A DNA stretch of 19,902 nt from JBOGED01 sp050743625 (GTDB lineage Bacteria > Actinomycetota > Nitriliruptoria > Euzebyales > Egibacteraceae). The translations under genes were made by a program, and so were the position numbers. Shown one piece after another: positions 1-6,488 of the stretch. The stretch spans positions 1-19,902 of the forward strand of contig JBOGED010000095.1 of NCBI GenBank assembly GCA_050743625.1. Reading direction: 5' to 3'. Within the stretch, counting starts at the first letter, position 1. Each line of letters opens with the position of its first letter. The notes under the pieces are model-generated. The model searched no databases. It was not told the DNA's origin and was given only the letters and a program-made list of their open reading frames with translations.

Positions 1-137
1 GCGGTGAGGAACCGGTCGCGGTCCGCCTGCCTGCGGTACCGGCCCATTCGCTGGAGCTCCGCGGGTGGCAGCAGCTCGGCCAGCTCTGGGCGGGCATCGG
101 CCACCTCCGCCCACCAGATCTGGCAGCCCGGTGCCAT
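1..137 (-). CDS. 4'-phosphopantetheinyl transferase superfamily protein, N-terminal fragment (runs off the left edge)
   Basis: An open frame reads leftwards from an ATG at 137-135 for 45 codons without a stop and leaves the window. It begins MAPGCQIWWAEVADARPELA and continues through ELLPPAELQRMGRYR and DRDRFLT. The pattern of Trp-Trp-Ala near the N terminus, then LL-P-E-RM-R-R, then DRDRFLT is the usual start of Sfp/AcpS-superfamily transferases, which move phosphopantetheine from CoA to a carrier-protein serine. The catalytic Asp/Glu motifs lie outside the window, so activity cannot be judged. It is divergent from sodA and shares a 147-bp intergenic region that holds a perfect palindrome. 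The family call rests on a short N-terminal stretch only. Confidence 0.66.
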   Translation of the reverse strand, partial: MAPGCQIWWAEVADARPELAELLPPAELQRMGRYRRQADRDRFLT

Positions 138-147
138 CACACCCTGC

Positions 148-191
148 ACTGTGCAGAGTTATGCCGGTATACCGGCATAACTCTGCACAGT
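148..191. repeat. 44-bp perfect palindrome (copy 1 of a two-copy element)
   Basis: Bases 148-191 equal their own reverse complement without a mismatch. Each arm reads ACTGTGCAGAGTTATGCCGG and they meet at a central TATA. A diverged copy with the same flanking CCTGCACT lies at 9179-9220. The arms look like terminal inverted repeats of an insertion sequence or a MITE-like relic. An operator between the divergent transferase and sodA genes is the alternative. No transposase is adjacent. Confidence 0.85.
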
Positions 192-232
192 ACGGCAGAA
201 CGGCGGTGCACGTCCAAACCCTTACCTCGCTC

Positions 233-255
233 TTGCGATCGGCTTGCGGTAAACT
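233..255 (+). promoter_or_regulatory. Nur-box-like direct repeat and possible -10 upstream of sodA
   Basis: TTGCGA (233-238), five bases, then TTGCGG (244-249), followed directly by TAAACT (250-255), which could be a -10 hexamer. The 11-base phasing of two TTGC half-sites matches the Nur box known from Streptomyces (tTGCaa-N5-ttGCAA). No convincing -35 is seen. The role is inferred from similarity to related motifs at 2663, 3661 and 10065. Confidence 0.4.
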
Positions 256-284
256 CGGCATCTACCCGTCGCTGGAGGACGAGC

Positions 285-902
285 ATGAGCAATCCCTACA
301 CGCTCCCTGACTTGCCCTACGACTACAGCGCGCTGGAGCCCCACATCTCTGGTGAGATCATGGAGCTTCACCACAGCAAGCACCACCAAACCTACGTGAG
401 TGGGGCCAACGCCGCGCTTGAGCAGCTCGCCGAGGCGCGCGAGTCCGGCCAGCTCGGGACCGTACGGATGCTGGAGAAGGACCTGGCATTCCATGTTGGC
501 GGGCACGTGAACCACTCCGTGTTCTGGCGCAACATGAGCCCGGACGGTGGCGGCAAGCCCGCCGACGAGCTCGCGGGAGTGATCGACGAGCACTTCGGCT
601 CGTTCGACGGTTTCCGCGCCCACTTCGAAGCGGCCGCCAACCAGCTGCAAGGCTCGGGGTGGGCGGTCTTGGCGTATCAGGCGCTGGGCGGTGGGTTGCT
701 GCTCCACCAGCTGTACGACCAGCAGGCCAACCTGCCGGCCGGCTCGCACCCGCTGCTCATGCTCGACATGTGGGAGCACGCCTACTACCTGCAGTACCGC
801 AACGTCAAGGCCGACTACGTGACCGCCTTCTGGCAGGTGGTGGACTGGCGCGACGCGCAGGCGCGCTACGCCGCCGTCGCGGGACGTGTGTCACTCCCAT
901 GA
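285..902 (+). CDS. sodA: Superoxide dismutase, Fe/Mn family (probably Mn-type)
   Basis: A 205-residue protein that dismutates superoxide to O2 and H2O2, probably cytoplasmic since no signal peptide is seen. The family start YTLPDLPYDYSALEPHI is present. The four metal ligands can be placed as His29 (ELHHSKHH), His77 (GGHVNHSVFW), Asp161 and His165 (DMWEHAYYLQY). Gly-Gly-His before the second ligand, and Gln146 in YDQQ where mycobacterial Fe-enzymes have His, favour manganese, although cambialistic enzymes exist. The ATG at 285 has GGAGGA at 274-279. Its stop overlaps the next gene's start as ATGA, so the two are probably co-translated. A Nur-like direct repeat lies 36 bp upstream; in Streptomyces such a box represses an SOD gene when nickel is plentiful. 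Confidence 0.96.
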   Translation: MSNPYTLPDLPYDYSALEPHISGEIMELHHSKHHQTYVSGANAALEQLAEARESGQLGTVRMLEKDLAFHVGGHVNHSVFWRNMSPDGGGKPADELAGVIDEHFGSFDGFRAHFEAAANQLQGSGWAVLAYQALGGGLLLHQLYDQQANLPAGSHPLLMLDMWEHAYYLQYRNVKADYVTAFWQVVDWRDAQARYAAVAGRVSLP

Positions 903-1378
903 GTGCCACCCCACAGGCATGGCGTGCGAGGCGGTGGTGCTTCCGGGACGTCGCCGGGATGCCGCTGACCAGCGAGGCCTTGCGCATCCTCGCCTTCGCC
1001 GAGCTCGAAGCGACACTGCATGGGCACCGTGAGATCGGCACGCAGCACGTGCTCCTCAGCCTGATCGAGAGCGACGACGGGTTGACCATGACGGCGCTGG
1101 CCCGAACCGGTGTCCTGCTACCCAAGCTGTGCGCCTTGCTCACCGTAGGGGATTACCGGACGTCGGCATCCGCCGGCATTGTTCTGGGGCCGGACGCCAC
1201 CGCGATGCTCGAAGCCGCAGGCGAGCTGGCCGCCGAACGGGGCGATGAGTGCATCATCCCGCGTGATCTTCTCTACGCCGTGCTCAGGACTCCCGGGATG
1301 GCCGCGCGCAGGCTCGCCGATGCCGGCATCGATCCGGACGCCGTCCGCGAGCACGCCGTCCGCATCCTCGCCGGGTAG
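899..1378 (+). CDS. Clp N-terminal (double Clp repeat) domain protein without ATPase
   Basis: A 159-residue protein. From residue 21 it reads PLTSEALRILAFAELEATLHGHREIGTQHVLLSLIESDDG, given here in parts: PLTSEALRILAFAELEA, then HREIGTQHVLLSLIES. This is the first Clp repeat, and residues about 100-158 (ATAMLEAAGELA, CIIPRDLLYAVLR) form the second. In ClpA/ClpC this domain binds adaptors and substrates. Here no AAA+ module follows, so it is a stand-alone member that might act as an adaptor or a sensor of unfolded protein. The start overlaps the sodA stop (ATGA at 899-902). An in-frame ATG at 959, just before the Clp repeat, is an alternative start. Coupling to sodA hints at a shared stress response, which is inference. 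Confidence 0.8.
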   Translation: MSATPQAWRARRWCFRDVAGMPLTSEALRILAFAELEATLHGHREIGTQHVLLSLIESDDGLTMTALARTGVLLPKLCALLTVGDYRTSASAGIVLGPDATAMLEAAGELAAERGDECIIPRDLLYAVLRTPGMAARRLADAGIDPDAVREHAVRILAG

Positions 1379-1385
1379 AGCCGCG

Positions 1386-2270
1386 TCAGCCCACGCTGGT
1401 GGACTGGGTTCGGAGCCATGAGTACCAGGCGTCGAGCCCTTCGCCTCGGGTCGCAGAGACGCGCATGACCTCAAGGTCAGGGTTGATCTGTTTTGCGTAC
1501 CCGATGCACCGTTCGATGTCGAACTCCAGGTAGGGCTCCAGGTCAATCTTGTTCAGGAGCATCAGCCCAGCCGCGCGGAACATGTGGGGGTACTTGAGTG
1601 GCTTGTCCTCACCCTCGGTGATGGACATGATCACCACCTTGTGACGCTCGCCGAGGTCGAACAGCGCGGGGCAGACCAGGTTACCCACGTTCTCGATCAT
1701 GAGGATCGAGTCCGCGGGGGGGTCGAGCGTGCGGAGCCCGCGAGCCATCATCTCGGCGTCGAGGTGGCAACCACTCCCCGTATTGATCTGCACGACCCGG
1801 CAGCCGGTCGCGCGGATACGCTCGGCGTCGAAGAGCGTCTCTTGATCGCCCTCGATCACGGAGATCGTCAGTTCGGCGCCAAGATCACGGATGGTCCGCT
1901 CGAGCAGCGTGGTCTTGCCTGAGCCCGGAGAGCTCATCAGGTTCACCGCGAGGATCCCGCGCCCTTCGAACCAGCCACGATTTCGCTGTGCGAGGAGGTC
2001 GTTCTTGGCGAGAACCTCCTGCTCCAGCTTCACGAGGCGCGTCGGCGGGTCGGCCTGCACATGCAGGGTGGAAACCTCACCGTGCTCGTGGTCGTGATGG
2101 TCGTGGTCATGCGTGTGATCGTGGCCATGGTCGTGCGCGTGGTCGTGCGCGTGCGGGTGGTCGTGGTCGTGGTCGTGCGGGTGGTCGTGGTCGACGGTCA
2201 GGACGCGTCCGCTCTCCAGATTGGTCACGCGAGGTCGCCGCTTGCTGGAGCAGCCACAGGTAGCGCACAT
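1386..2270 (-). CDS. hypB: Hydrogenase nickel incorporation GTPase HypB
   Basis: A 294-residue SIMIBI-class GTPase that, with HypA, delivers Ni(II) to the large subunit of [NiFe] hydrogenase. It starts MCATCGC, the N-terminal high-affinity nickel motif. Residues 28-63 hold 19 histidines alternating mainly with Asp, the nickel-storage stretch seen in some HypB. The P-loop SSPGSGKTT is at about 112-120. The metal-site motif NTGSGCHLDAEM and the base-recognition NKID are present. Length fits His-rich HypB. It begins one base after the hypA stop, so the two form an operon, and ends seven bases from the convergent Clp-N gene. No hypCDEF or hydrogenase subunit is in the window, so the client is elsewhere. 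Confidence 0.97.
   Translation of the reverse strand: MCATCGCSSKRRPRVTNLESGRVLTVDHDHPHDHDHDHPHAHDHAHDHGHDHTHDHDHHDHEHGEVSTLHVQADPPTRLVKLEQEVLAKNDLLAQRNRGWFEGRGILAVNLMSSPGSGKTTLLERTIRDLGAELTISVIEGDQETLFDAERIRATGCRVVQINTGSGCHLDAEMMARGLRTLDPPADSILMIENVGNLVCPALFDLGERHKVVIMSITEGEDKPLKYPHMFRAAGLMLLNKIDLEPYLEFDIERCIGYAKQINPDLEVMRVSATRGEGLDAWYSWLRTQSTSVG
2082..2189 (-). repeat. His/Asp-rich low-complexity coding repeat in hypB
   Basis: A stretch of CAC/CAT-GAC codons encoding HypB residues 28-63, nearly every second residue His (19 in 36). It is a simple-sequence tract that can vary in length by slippage, and the encoded peptide should bind several nickel ions. Confidence 0.85.
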
Positions 2271-2271
2271 G

Positions 2272-2601
2272 TCAGAGCACCTCTACTTGAGTGATCTTGA
2301 GTTGTTGGCCTTGGACGATCTCGAGGTCAGCGCTGCCGCACGGGCACAGCGGGATGAAATCCTCTATATCGACGTCAGTCTGGCATTGGCGGCAATGCGC
2401 CCGACCTGGGACGTCGATGATCTCCAGGCGCGCACCGTCGAGGGCGGTCCCCTGCGTGCACAGGTCGAAGCAGAAGCGTACCGAGTCGCCTACCACGCCC
2501 GACAGCTTGCCGATCTCCAGCGTGACCGCGGCGACCTTGGCGTCACCCACGTGCTGGGAGACCGCAGTCACGACGCTCTCGGTGATGGACAGCTCATGCA
2601 T
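2272..2601 (-). CDS. hypA: Hydrogenase maturation nickel metallochaperone HypA
   Basis: A 109-residue protein beginning MHELSITES; the MHE start supplies the nickel ligands (amino terminus, His2) and decides the start at 2601. The zinc site reads CRQC (Cys70, Cys73) and then LCPCGS (Cys86, Cys88), so the second knuckle is C-x-C, one residue shorter than the common CPxCG form. The C terminus (LEIVQGQQLKITQVEV) is typical. It hands nickel to the hydrogenase large subunit together with HypB, encoded immediately downstream. Transcription starts in the 127-bp region shared with def, where a Nur-like direct repeat lies at 2663-2679. Confidence 0.96.
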   Translation of the reverse strand: MHELSITESVVTAVSQHVGDAKVAAVTLEIGKLSGVVGDSVRFCFDLCTQGTALDGARLEIIDVPGRAHCRQCQTDVDIEDFIPLCPCGSADLEIVQGQQLKITQVEVL

Positions 2602-2662
2602 GCCTCAATCCTTGCGCACGCACCACTATCGCGCTAGCTCCTCTTCGGGGCACATTCGATAA

Positions 2663-2679
2663 TTGCGAACCGCTCGCGA
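2663..2679. promoter_or_regulatory. Nur-box-like direct repeat between hypA and def
   Basis: TTGCGA (2663-2668), five bases, TCGCGA (2674-2679). It has the same 11-base phasing as the motif before sodA. It lies 62 bp upstream of the hypA start and about 50 bp upstream of def. The inverted pair CTATCGCG (2626-2633) and CGCGATAG (2675-2682) also spans this region. An operator role is inferred. Confidence 0.33.
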
Positions 2680-2728
2680 TAGCCTATGGCGCTATGGAAA
2701 AAAGCACAACCCGCGAACCTGCCACCTA

Positions 2729-3241
2729 GTGGACTCGCTTCATCGCATCCGAACGTTCGGCGATCCGGTGCTCGGCGTCGAAACAAAGGACGTCACCCGC
2801 TTCGACGCCTCGTTGCACCAGTTGAGTCAGGTAATGATTTCCGTAATGCACCGCGCTGGCGGGGTGGGTCTGGCCGCGAACCAGATAGGTGTATCGCGCA
2901 GGGTGTTCGTCTACCAATTGCTCGACGACGGCGCGGCACCGGGAGTGTGCGTCAACCCGCGATTGCTCGACAGGTCGATCGAGCGGGAGGAGCAGGATGA
3001 GGGCTGCCTGTCGGTCCCAGGGCTCTACTATCCGACGGTCCGGCACGAGAGGGTCTCGCTCGCCGCCATGGACGTGAACGGCGAGGCGTTCGAGATCGCC
3101 GCCGTTGGGTTACTGGCGCGCATCTTCCAACACGAGTGCGACCACCTCGACGGCAGGTTGTTCCTGTCCCGCCTCACCAAGCCGCGACGCCGCAACGCCT
3201 TGCGCCAGATCCGCGCCGGGGCGCTCGACACGGCCGAATGA
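2729..3241 (+). CDS. def: Peptide deformylase
   Basis: Removes the formyl group from the initiator Met of new proteins; a ribosome-associated Fe(II) or Zn hydrolase. All three signature motifs are present, numbered from the GTG at 2729: GVGLAANQ (45-52), EGCLSVP with Cys93, and QHECDHLDG with His135, Glu136 and His139. Cys93, His135 and His139 bind the metal and Glu136 is the catalytic base. The GTG start puts HRIRTFGDPVLG at the N terminus, as in the family, and gives 170 residues. The frame is open further up to a TTG at 2663, but that extension has no family likeness. The Shine-Dalgarno sequence is weak. Divergent from hypA; the link is probably only positional. Bacteria often carry more than one def gene, so this may not be the only copy. 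Confidence 0.93.
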   Translation: MDSLHRIRTFGDPVLGVETKDVTRFDASLHQLSQVMISVMHRAGGVGLAANQIGVSRRVFVYQLLDDGAAPGVCVNPRLLDRSIEREEQDEGCLSVPGLYYPTVRHERVSLAAMDVNGEAFEIAAVGLLARIFQHECDHLDGRLFLSRLTKPRRRNALRQIRAGALDTAE

Positions 3242-3313
3242 CTTGGGCGCACGAAATAGCCCCGATGCCCACCAGTTCTCTCGCCCTCACCCGAGGTCGC
3301 CGGTGCGATGTGC

Positions 3314-3535
3314 TTACTCAAGCGCCCTCTGTGGCCGCGGCTCAAGGCGAGTAGTGGCCGGGCGTTGGCCGGGCTGCGGAGCAAGGTAGGCGGTTTCCTT
3401 GAGGGAGTCGTAGTCCTCCCGCGAGACGATGACCCCAGGCTCGCGCCCGGCCCGGGTGATGACGACCTCCTCGCGGTCGTCTACGACGGAGTCGAGCACT
3501 TCGGCGTACCGAGCGCGGGACTCGCTGTAGCTCAT
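3314..3535 (-). CDS. Phd/YefM-family antitoxin, C-terminally frameshifted and without a toxin
   Basis: Seventy-three residues starting MSYSESRARYAEVLDSVVDD, with REEVVITRAGREPGVIVSRE and DYDSLKETAYL, the DNA-binding and dimerisation fold of YefM/Phd antitoxins. AAGGA lies just before the ATG. After AYL the frame continues as APQPGQRP, unlike the family. One base out of phase on the same strand it reads LRSPANARPLLALSRG, the expected YefM tail (usually LLRSPANARRLLE). A single inserted base near 3384 would explain this. No YoeB-like toxin follows before the convergent def gene, 72 bp away. It may still bind DNA but probably cannot neutralise a toxin, so I read it as a relic. A sequencing error could mimic the frameshift but not the missing toxin. 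Confidence 0.75.
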   Translation of the reverse strand: MSYSESRARYAEVLDSVVDDREEVVITRAGREPGVIVSREDYDSLKETAYLAPQPGQRPATTRLEPRPQRALE

Positions 3536-3631
3536 GGTCCTTACGATGCTCCCTTCGCGTGCGACATGACGATCTGCGTTGCTCGACCAGTCACCGCCAG
3601 GATCCGGGAGCCGGCTGAGCCAGTCGAGCGG

Positions 3632-3661
3632 TTGACCTGCGGCTATGACCTAGGCTACTGT
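3632..3661 (+). promoter_or_regulatory. Candidate promoter of the nickel/peptide ABC importer operon
   Basis: TTGACC (3632-3637) as -35 and TACTGT (3656-3661) as -10 with an 18-base spacer, 36 bp before the start of the binding-protein gene. Both resemble vegetative actinobacterial promoters. A direct-repeat operator candidate begins at the last base of the -10. Confidence 0.5.
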
Positions 3662-3677
3662 TGAGAACGACTTGTAA
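3661..3677 (+). promoter_or_regulatory. Weak Nur-box-like direct repeat at the importer promoter
   Basis: TTGAGA (3661-3666), five bases, TTGTAA (3672-3677). It keeps the 11-base phasing and TTG of the other sites but lacks the TTGC core, so it is the weakest of the four. Its place over the expected transcription start would suit a repressor. Confidence 0.28.
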
Positions 3678-3697
3678 GAGCGGGACGGGCGGCGGAC

Positions 3698-5296
3698 ATG
3701 AAAAGATGGGCATTCTTCGTCGTGGGTGCGATTACCGCGCTCGCGACCTTTACGGGCGCGAGCGCGCTGGCCACGGAGGCAAGCGGGCCACCGAACGAGA
3801 TCCGCCTGGCGATCGGCGGTGAGTCGGAGGACGGTTACGACCCGACCCTCGGGTGGGGTCGCTACGGCTCACCGCTGTTCCAATCGACGCTGTTGCGCCG
3901 TGACGCGGAGCTGAACATCGTCCCGGACCTCGCGACCACCTACGAGGTGTCGGACGACGGGCTCGTCTGGACCGTGAAGATCCGCGAGGGGGTGAAGTTC
4001 AGCGACGGCGAGCCGCTGACCGCGGGCGACGTGGCCTACACCTTCAACACCGCGGCGACGCAGGGAGGCCTCACCGACGTCACGGTGCTGGACGAGGCGG
4101 TGGCGACGGACGACACCACCGCCGAGCTGCGGCTATCCGAGCCGCAGAGCACGTTCGTGAACCGGCTGATCACCCTTGGGATCGTGCCAGAGCACGCGCA
4201 CGGTCCGGACTACGGCCGCAACCCGATCGGGTCGGGGCCGTACATCTTGGAGCGCTGGGACGAGGGTCAGCAGCTGATCGCCGTCCGCAACCCCGACTAC
4301 TACGGGGAGCAGCCGGCCTTCGAGCGGCTGGTGTTCCAGTTCTCCGAGGACGACGGCAACCTGGCCGCCGCCCGCGCGGGCGACGTCCAGGTAGCGGTGG
4401 TCTCACCGGCGTTCGCGGCGGAGAGCATCCCAGGGATGGAGCTCGTGGCGGTCGACTCGGTGGACAACCGGGGGATCATGTTCCCGTACCAGCCCGATAG
4501 CGACGAGACCGACGAGGACGGCAACCCGATCGGCAACGCCGTGACGTCAGACCTGGCGATCCGCCAGGCGATCAACTACGCGATCGACCGGCAGGCGCTG
4601 GTCGCCGGCATCCTCGACGAGCACGGCAGCCCGGCCACGGGACCGGTCGACGGGCTCCCTTGGTACGAGCCGGACTCGGCGATCACCGACAACGATCCTG
4701 ACGAGGCCGCGCGGATCCTGGCCGACGGCGGCTGGGAAGACACGGACGGCGACGGGATCCTGGAGAAGGACGGGGTCCCCGCCGCGTTCACGCTGCTCTA
4801 CCCGGCGAACGACTCGACCCGCCAAGGTCTGGCGCTCGCGGTGTCCGACATGGTCCGCCCGATCGGCATCGACATCACCACCGAGGGACGCAGCTTCGAC
4901 GAGATCGAGCCGCTGATGCACGCCAACGCGGTGCTGTTCGGGTGGGGCAGCCACGACCAGACCGAGATGTACAACCTCTATCACAGCTCGCTGGCCGGCT
5001 TCGACTTCTACAACGCCGGCTACTTCATGGATGGCCAGGTCGACTCGTACCTCGATCTGGCGATGGGCGCGACCGACCCTGCGGAGGCGAACGTCTTCTG
5101 GCGCGCCGCGCAGCTGGACGAGGAGGGCAACGGCTTCACCACCCCGGCCGAGGCCGGCTGGGCGTGGCTGGTCAACCTCGACCACACCTACTTCGTCGAC
5201 GAGTGCCTCGACGTCGGCAACCCGCAGGTCGAGCCCCACGGCCACGGCTACCCGATCACCGCCGGCATCACGAGCTGGCAATGGACCTGTCCTTAA
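3698..5296 (+). CDS. ABC importer substrate-binding protein, nickel/peptide (SBP_bac_5) family, NikA-like
   Basis: A 532-residue extracytoplasmic binding protein that captures substrate for the permeases encoded next. Residues 1-27 are a signal peptide (MKRW, then a hydrophobic core ending ASALA). There is no lipobox Cys, unusual for a Gram-positive-type binding protein. GYDPTLGWGRYGSPLFQSTL, DLATTYEVSDDGLVWTVKIR and KFSDGEPLTAGDVAYTFN are the family's N-terminal signature. The C-terminal part contains PHGHGYP (513-519), and this HGHG element together with the GWGRYGSPLFQ motif recalls the branch assigned to nickel rather than oligopeptides. First gene of a five-gene operon next to hypAB, which supports nickel. 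Oligopeptide, or a metal-metallophore complex, remains possible. The start has GGGCGG only as a weak Shine-Dalgarno. Confidence 0.88.
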   Translation: MKRWAFFVVGAITALATFTGASALATEASGPPNEIRLAIGGESEDGYDPTLGWGRYGSPLFQSTLLRRDAELNIVPDLATTYEVSDDGLVWTVKIREGVKFSDGEPLTAGDVAYTFNTAATQGGLTDVTVLDEAVATDDTTAELRLSEPQSTFVNRLITLGIVPEHAHGPDYGRNPIGSGPYILERWDEGQQLIAVRNPDYYGEQPAFERLVFQFSEDDGNLAAARAGDVQVAVVSPAFAAESIPGMELVAVDSVDNRGIMFPYQPDSDETDEDGNPIGNAVTSDLAIRQAINYAIDRQALVAGILDEHGSPATGPVDGLPWYEPDSAITDNDPDEAARILADGGWEDTDGDGILEKDGVPAAFTLLYPANDSTRQGLALAVSDMVRPIGIDITTEGRSFDEIEPLMHANAVLFGWGSHDQTEMYNLYHSSLAGFDFYNAGYFMDGQVDSYLDLAMGATDPAEANVFWRAAQLDEEGNGFTTPAEAGWAWLVNLDHTYFVDECLDVGNPQVEPHGHGYPITAGITSWQWTCP

Positions 5297-5300
5297 CTCT

Positions 5301-5381
5301 GATGCACGGATCGCCCACAGACGTGAGGAGGAGATCGCCGACGGGTGCGCGCCCGGCGCCTCACCGCTCCAAACCAAAGGA
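5301..5381 (+). repeat. Approximately 80-bp repeat, copy A (forward)
   Basis: It fills the gap between the binding-protein gene and the first permease gene. It matches the reverse complement of 6386-6465: the first ten bases (GATGCACGGA) are identical, the last 24 (5358-5381) are identical, with short matches (TCGC-GACG) between. The conserved ends and diverged centre suggest a small dispersed element. It also provides the AAAGGA ribosome binding site of the downstream gene. Confidence 0.8.
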
Positions 5382-5387
5382 AAAACC

Positions 5388-6362
5388 ATGACCCGCCGGC
5401 TCGCGCGGCTCGTCCTGCTGGTGGCAGGCGTCGCGGTCCTGGCCTTCGTGCTGGTGGAGATGTCGCCGGTCGACCCGGTCAACGCCTACGTCGGCGCCGA
5501 GGTCACCAGGATCGGGCCCGAGCAGCGGGAGCTGATCGCCGAGCGGTTCGGGTTGAACGACCCACCGCTCGTGCGGTTCGGGCTGTGGGCCGGGCGGATC
5601 TTGAGGGGTGACCTCGGCACCTCGATGATCTACAACGCCCCGGTCGCCGACGTCATCGCCACGCGCTTCCGCGCGTCGCTCGTGCTCTTGGGCACCGCGT
5701 GGGTGCTGTCCGGGGTGCTGGGGTTCACGCTGGGCCTGCTGGCGGCGATCACGCGGGGTTCGTTCGTCGACCGGTCGATCCGCTGGTTCGCCTACACGCT
5801 GACGGCGGCGCCGACCTTCTGGATCGGGCTGCTGCTGCTGACCACGTTCTCGGTCCTGCTCGGGTGGACGCCCGTGTGCTGTGCGACCCCGATCGGGATC
5901 GCCCCCGCCGACGCGACGCTGTGGCAACGATTGCACCACCTGATCCTGCCGGCCGCGATGCTCAGCGTCGTCGGTGTCGCGCCCATCGTGCTGCACACCC
6001 GCGAGCAGGCGGTGGGCATCTTGCGCAGCGACTTCGTGACGTTCGCGCGAGCACAGGGCGAGCGTGGCGGCGGGCTGGTGCGTTACCGGCTGCTGCGCAA
6101 TGCCGTGGTGCCCGCGGTTCTGCTGCAGTTCGCCTCGCTCAGCGAGCTGTTCGGTGGCTCCATCCTGGCCGAGCAGGTGTTCAGCTATCCGGGCCTCGGC
6201 CAGGCGACCGCCGCCGCCGGCCTACGCGGCGACGTCCCCCTTTTACTCGGGATCGTGCTGTTCAGCGCGATCTTCGTGTTCGCCGGCAACACCCTGGGCG
6301 ACATCGTCCACGGCCTGGTCGACCCCCGGGTGGTCCCACTGCGAGCAAGGAGGGCCACATGA
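5388..6362 (+). CDS. ABC importer permease, NikB/DppB-type
   Basis: A 324-residue inner-membrane permease with about six transmembrane helices, the first at residues 8-25. Family landmarks are PVDPVNAYVG after helix 1, RFGLNDPPLVRF and GDLGTSM in the external loop, and the cytoplasmic coupling loop REQAVGILRSDFVTFARAQG, which contacts the ATPases. It pairs with the next permease to form the channel. The ATG at 5388 follows AAAGGA (5376-5381). The frame is open far upstream, but that part overlaps the binding-protein gene and has no family likeness. The gene is exactly bracketed by inverted copies of an 80-bp repeat. Its TGA overlaps an ATG as ATGA at 6359-6362, a pseudo-start that leads only to a 15-codon ORF. 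Confidence 0.92.
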   Translation: MTRRLARLVLLVAGVAVLAFVLVEMSPVDPVNAYVGAEVTRIGPEQRELIAERFGLNDPPLVRFGLWAGRILRGDLGTSMIYNAPVADVIATRFRASLVLLGTAWVLSGVLGFTLGLLAAITRGSFVDRSIRWFAYTLTAAPTFWIGLLLLTTFSVLLGWTPVCCATPIGIAPADATLWQRLHHLILPAAMLSVVGVAPIVLHTREQAVGILRSDFVTFARAQGERGGGLVRYRLLRNAVVPAVLLQFASLSELFGGSILAEQVFSYPGLGQATAAAGLRGDVPLLLGIVLFSAIFVFAGNTLGDIVHGLVDPRVVPLRARRAT

Positions 6363-6488
6363 GCGCGCAGCGTGGCCCCATCCCATCCTTTGGTTTGGAG
6401 CGGTGAGGCACCGAGTGAGAAATCGTCAGCGACCCGCACAACCATCCCCGCGCGGTCCGTGCATCTCAAGGAGGGCCACATGAGCGCG
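6346..6488 (+). repeat. 22-bp direct repeats flanking a 99-bp insert at the permease-permease junction
   Basis: Bases 6346-6367 and 6467-6488 are identical, each carrying AAGGAGGG and an ATG followed by AGCGCG. The first copy ends the NikB-like gene; the second holds the working Shine-Dalgarno and start of the NikC-like gene. The segment between (6368-6466) contains repeat copy B. It looks like an insertion or duplication that split an original ATGA overlap and rebuilt the translation start. Confidence 0.85.
6386..6465 (-). repeat. Approximately 80-bp repeat, copy B (inverted)
   Basis: The reverse complement of this stretch matches 5301-5381, with 24 identical bases at one end (6386-6409 against 5358-5381) and ten at the other (6456-6465 against 5301-5310). 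It lies within the 99-bp insert between the two permease genes. Confidence 0.8.

Noticed and set aside
65..310. A plus-strand frame of 81 codons running across the 44-bp palindrome
   Set aside because: The peptide is only the translated palindrome and intergenic DNA, with no Shine-Dalgarno; the transferase on the other strand explains the left part.
285..902. Nickel superoxide dismutase, given the nickel context
   Set aside because: The sequence is clearly Fe/Mn-type with the HHSKHH, NHSVFW and DMWEHAYY ligand motifs; Ni-SOD is unrelated and much shorter.
2085..2200. A minisatellite or CRISPR-like array in the GTG/GTC-rich stretch
   Set aside because: It is the coding sequence of the HypB His/Asp tract, with no spacers of unique sequence.
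5301..5387. A nickel/cobalt or cobalamin riboswitch before the permease gene
   Set aside because: None of the conserved sequence blocks of these riboswitches could be found, and the second copy is in antisense orientation, which fits a repeat element better.
4547..5482. A 311-codon minus-strand frame opposite the binding-protein gene
   Set aside because: No family motif and low-complexity Arg/Val/Asp composition; shadow of the real gene.
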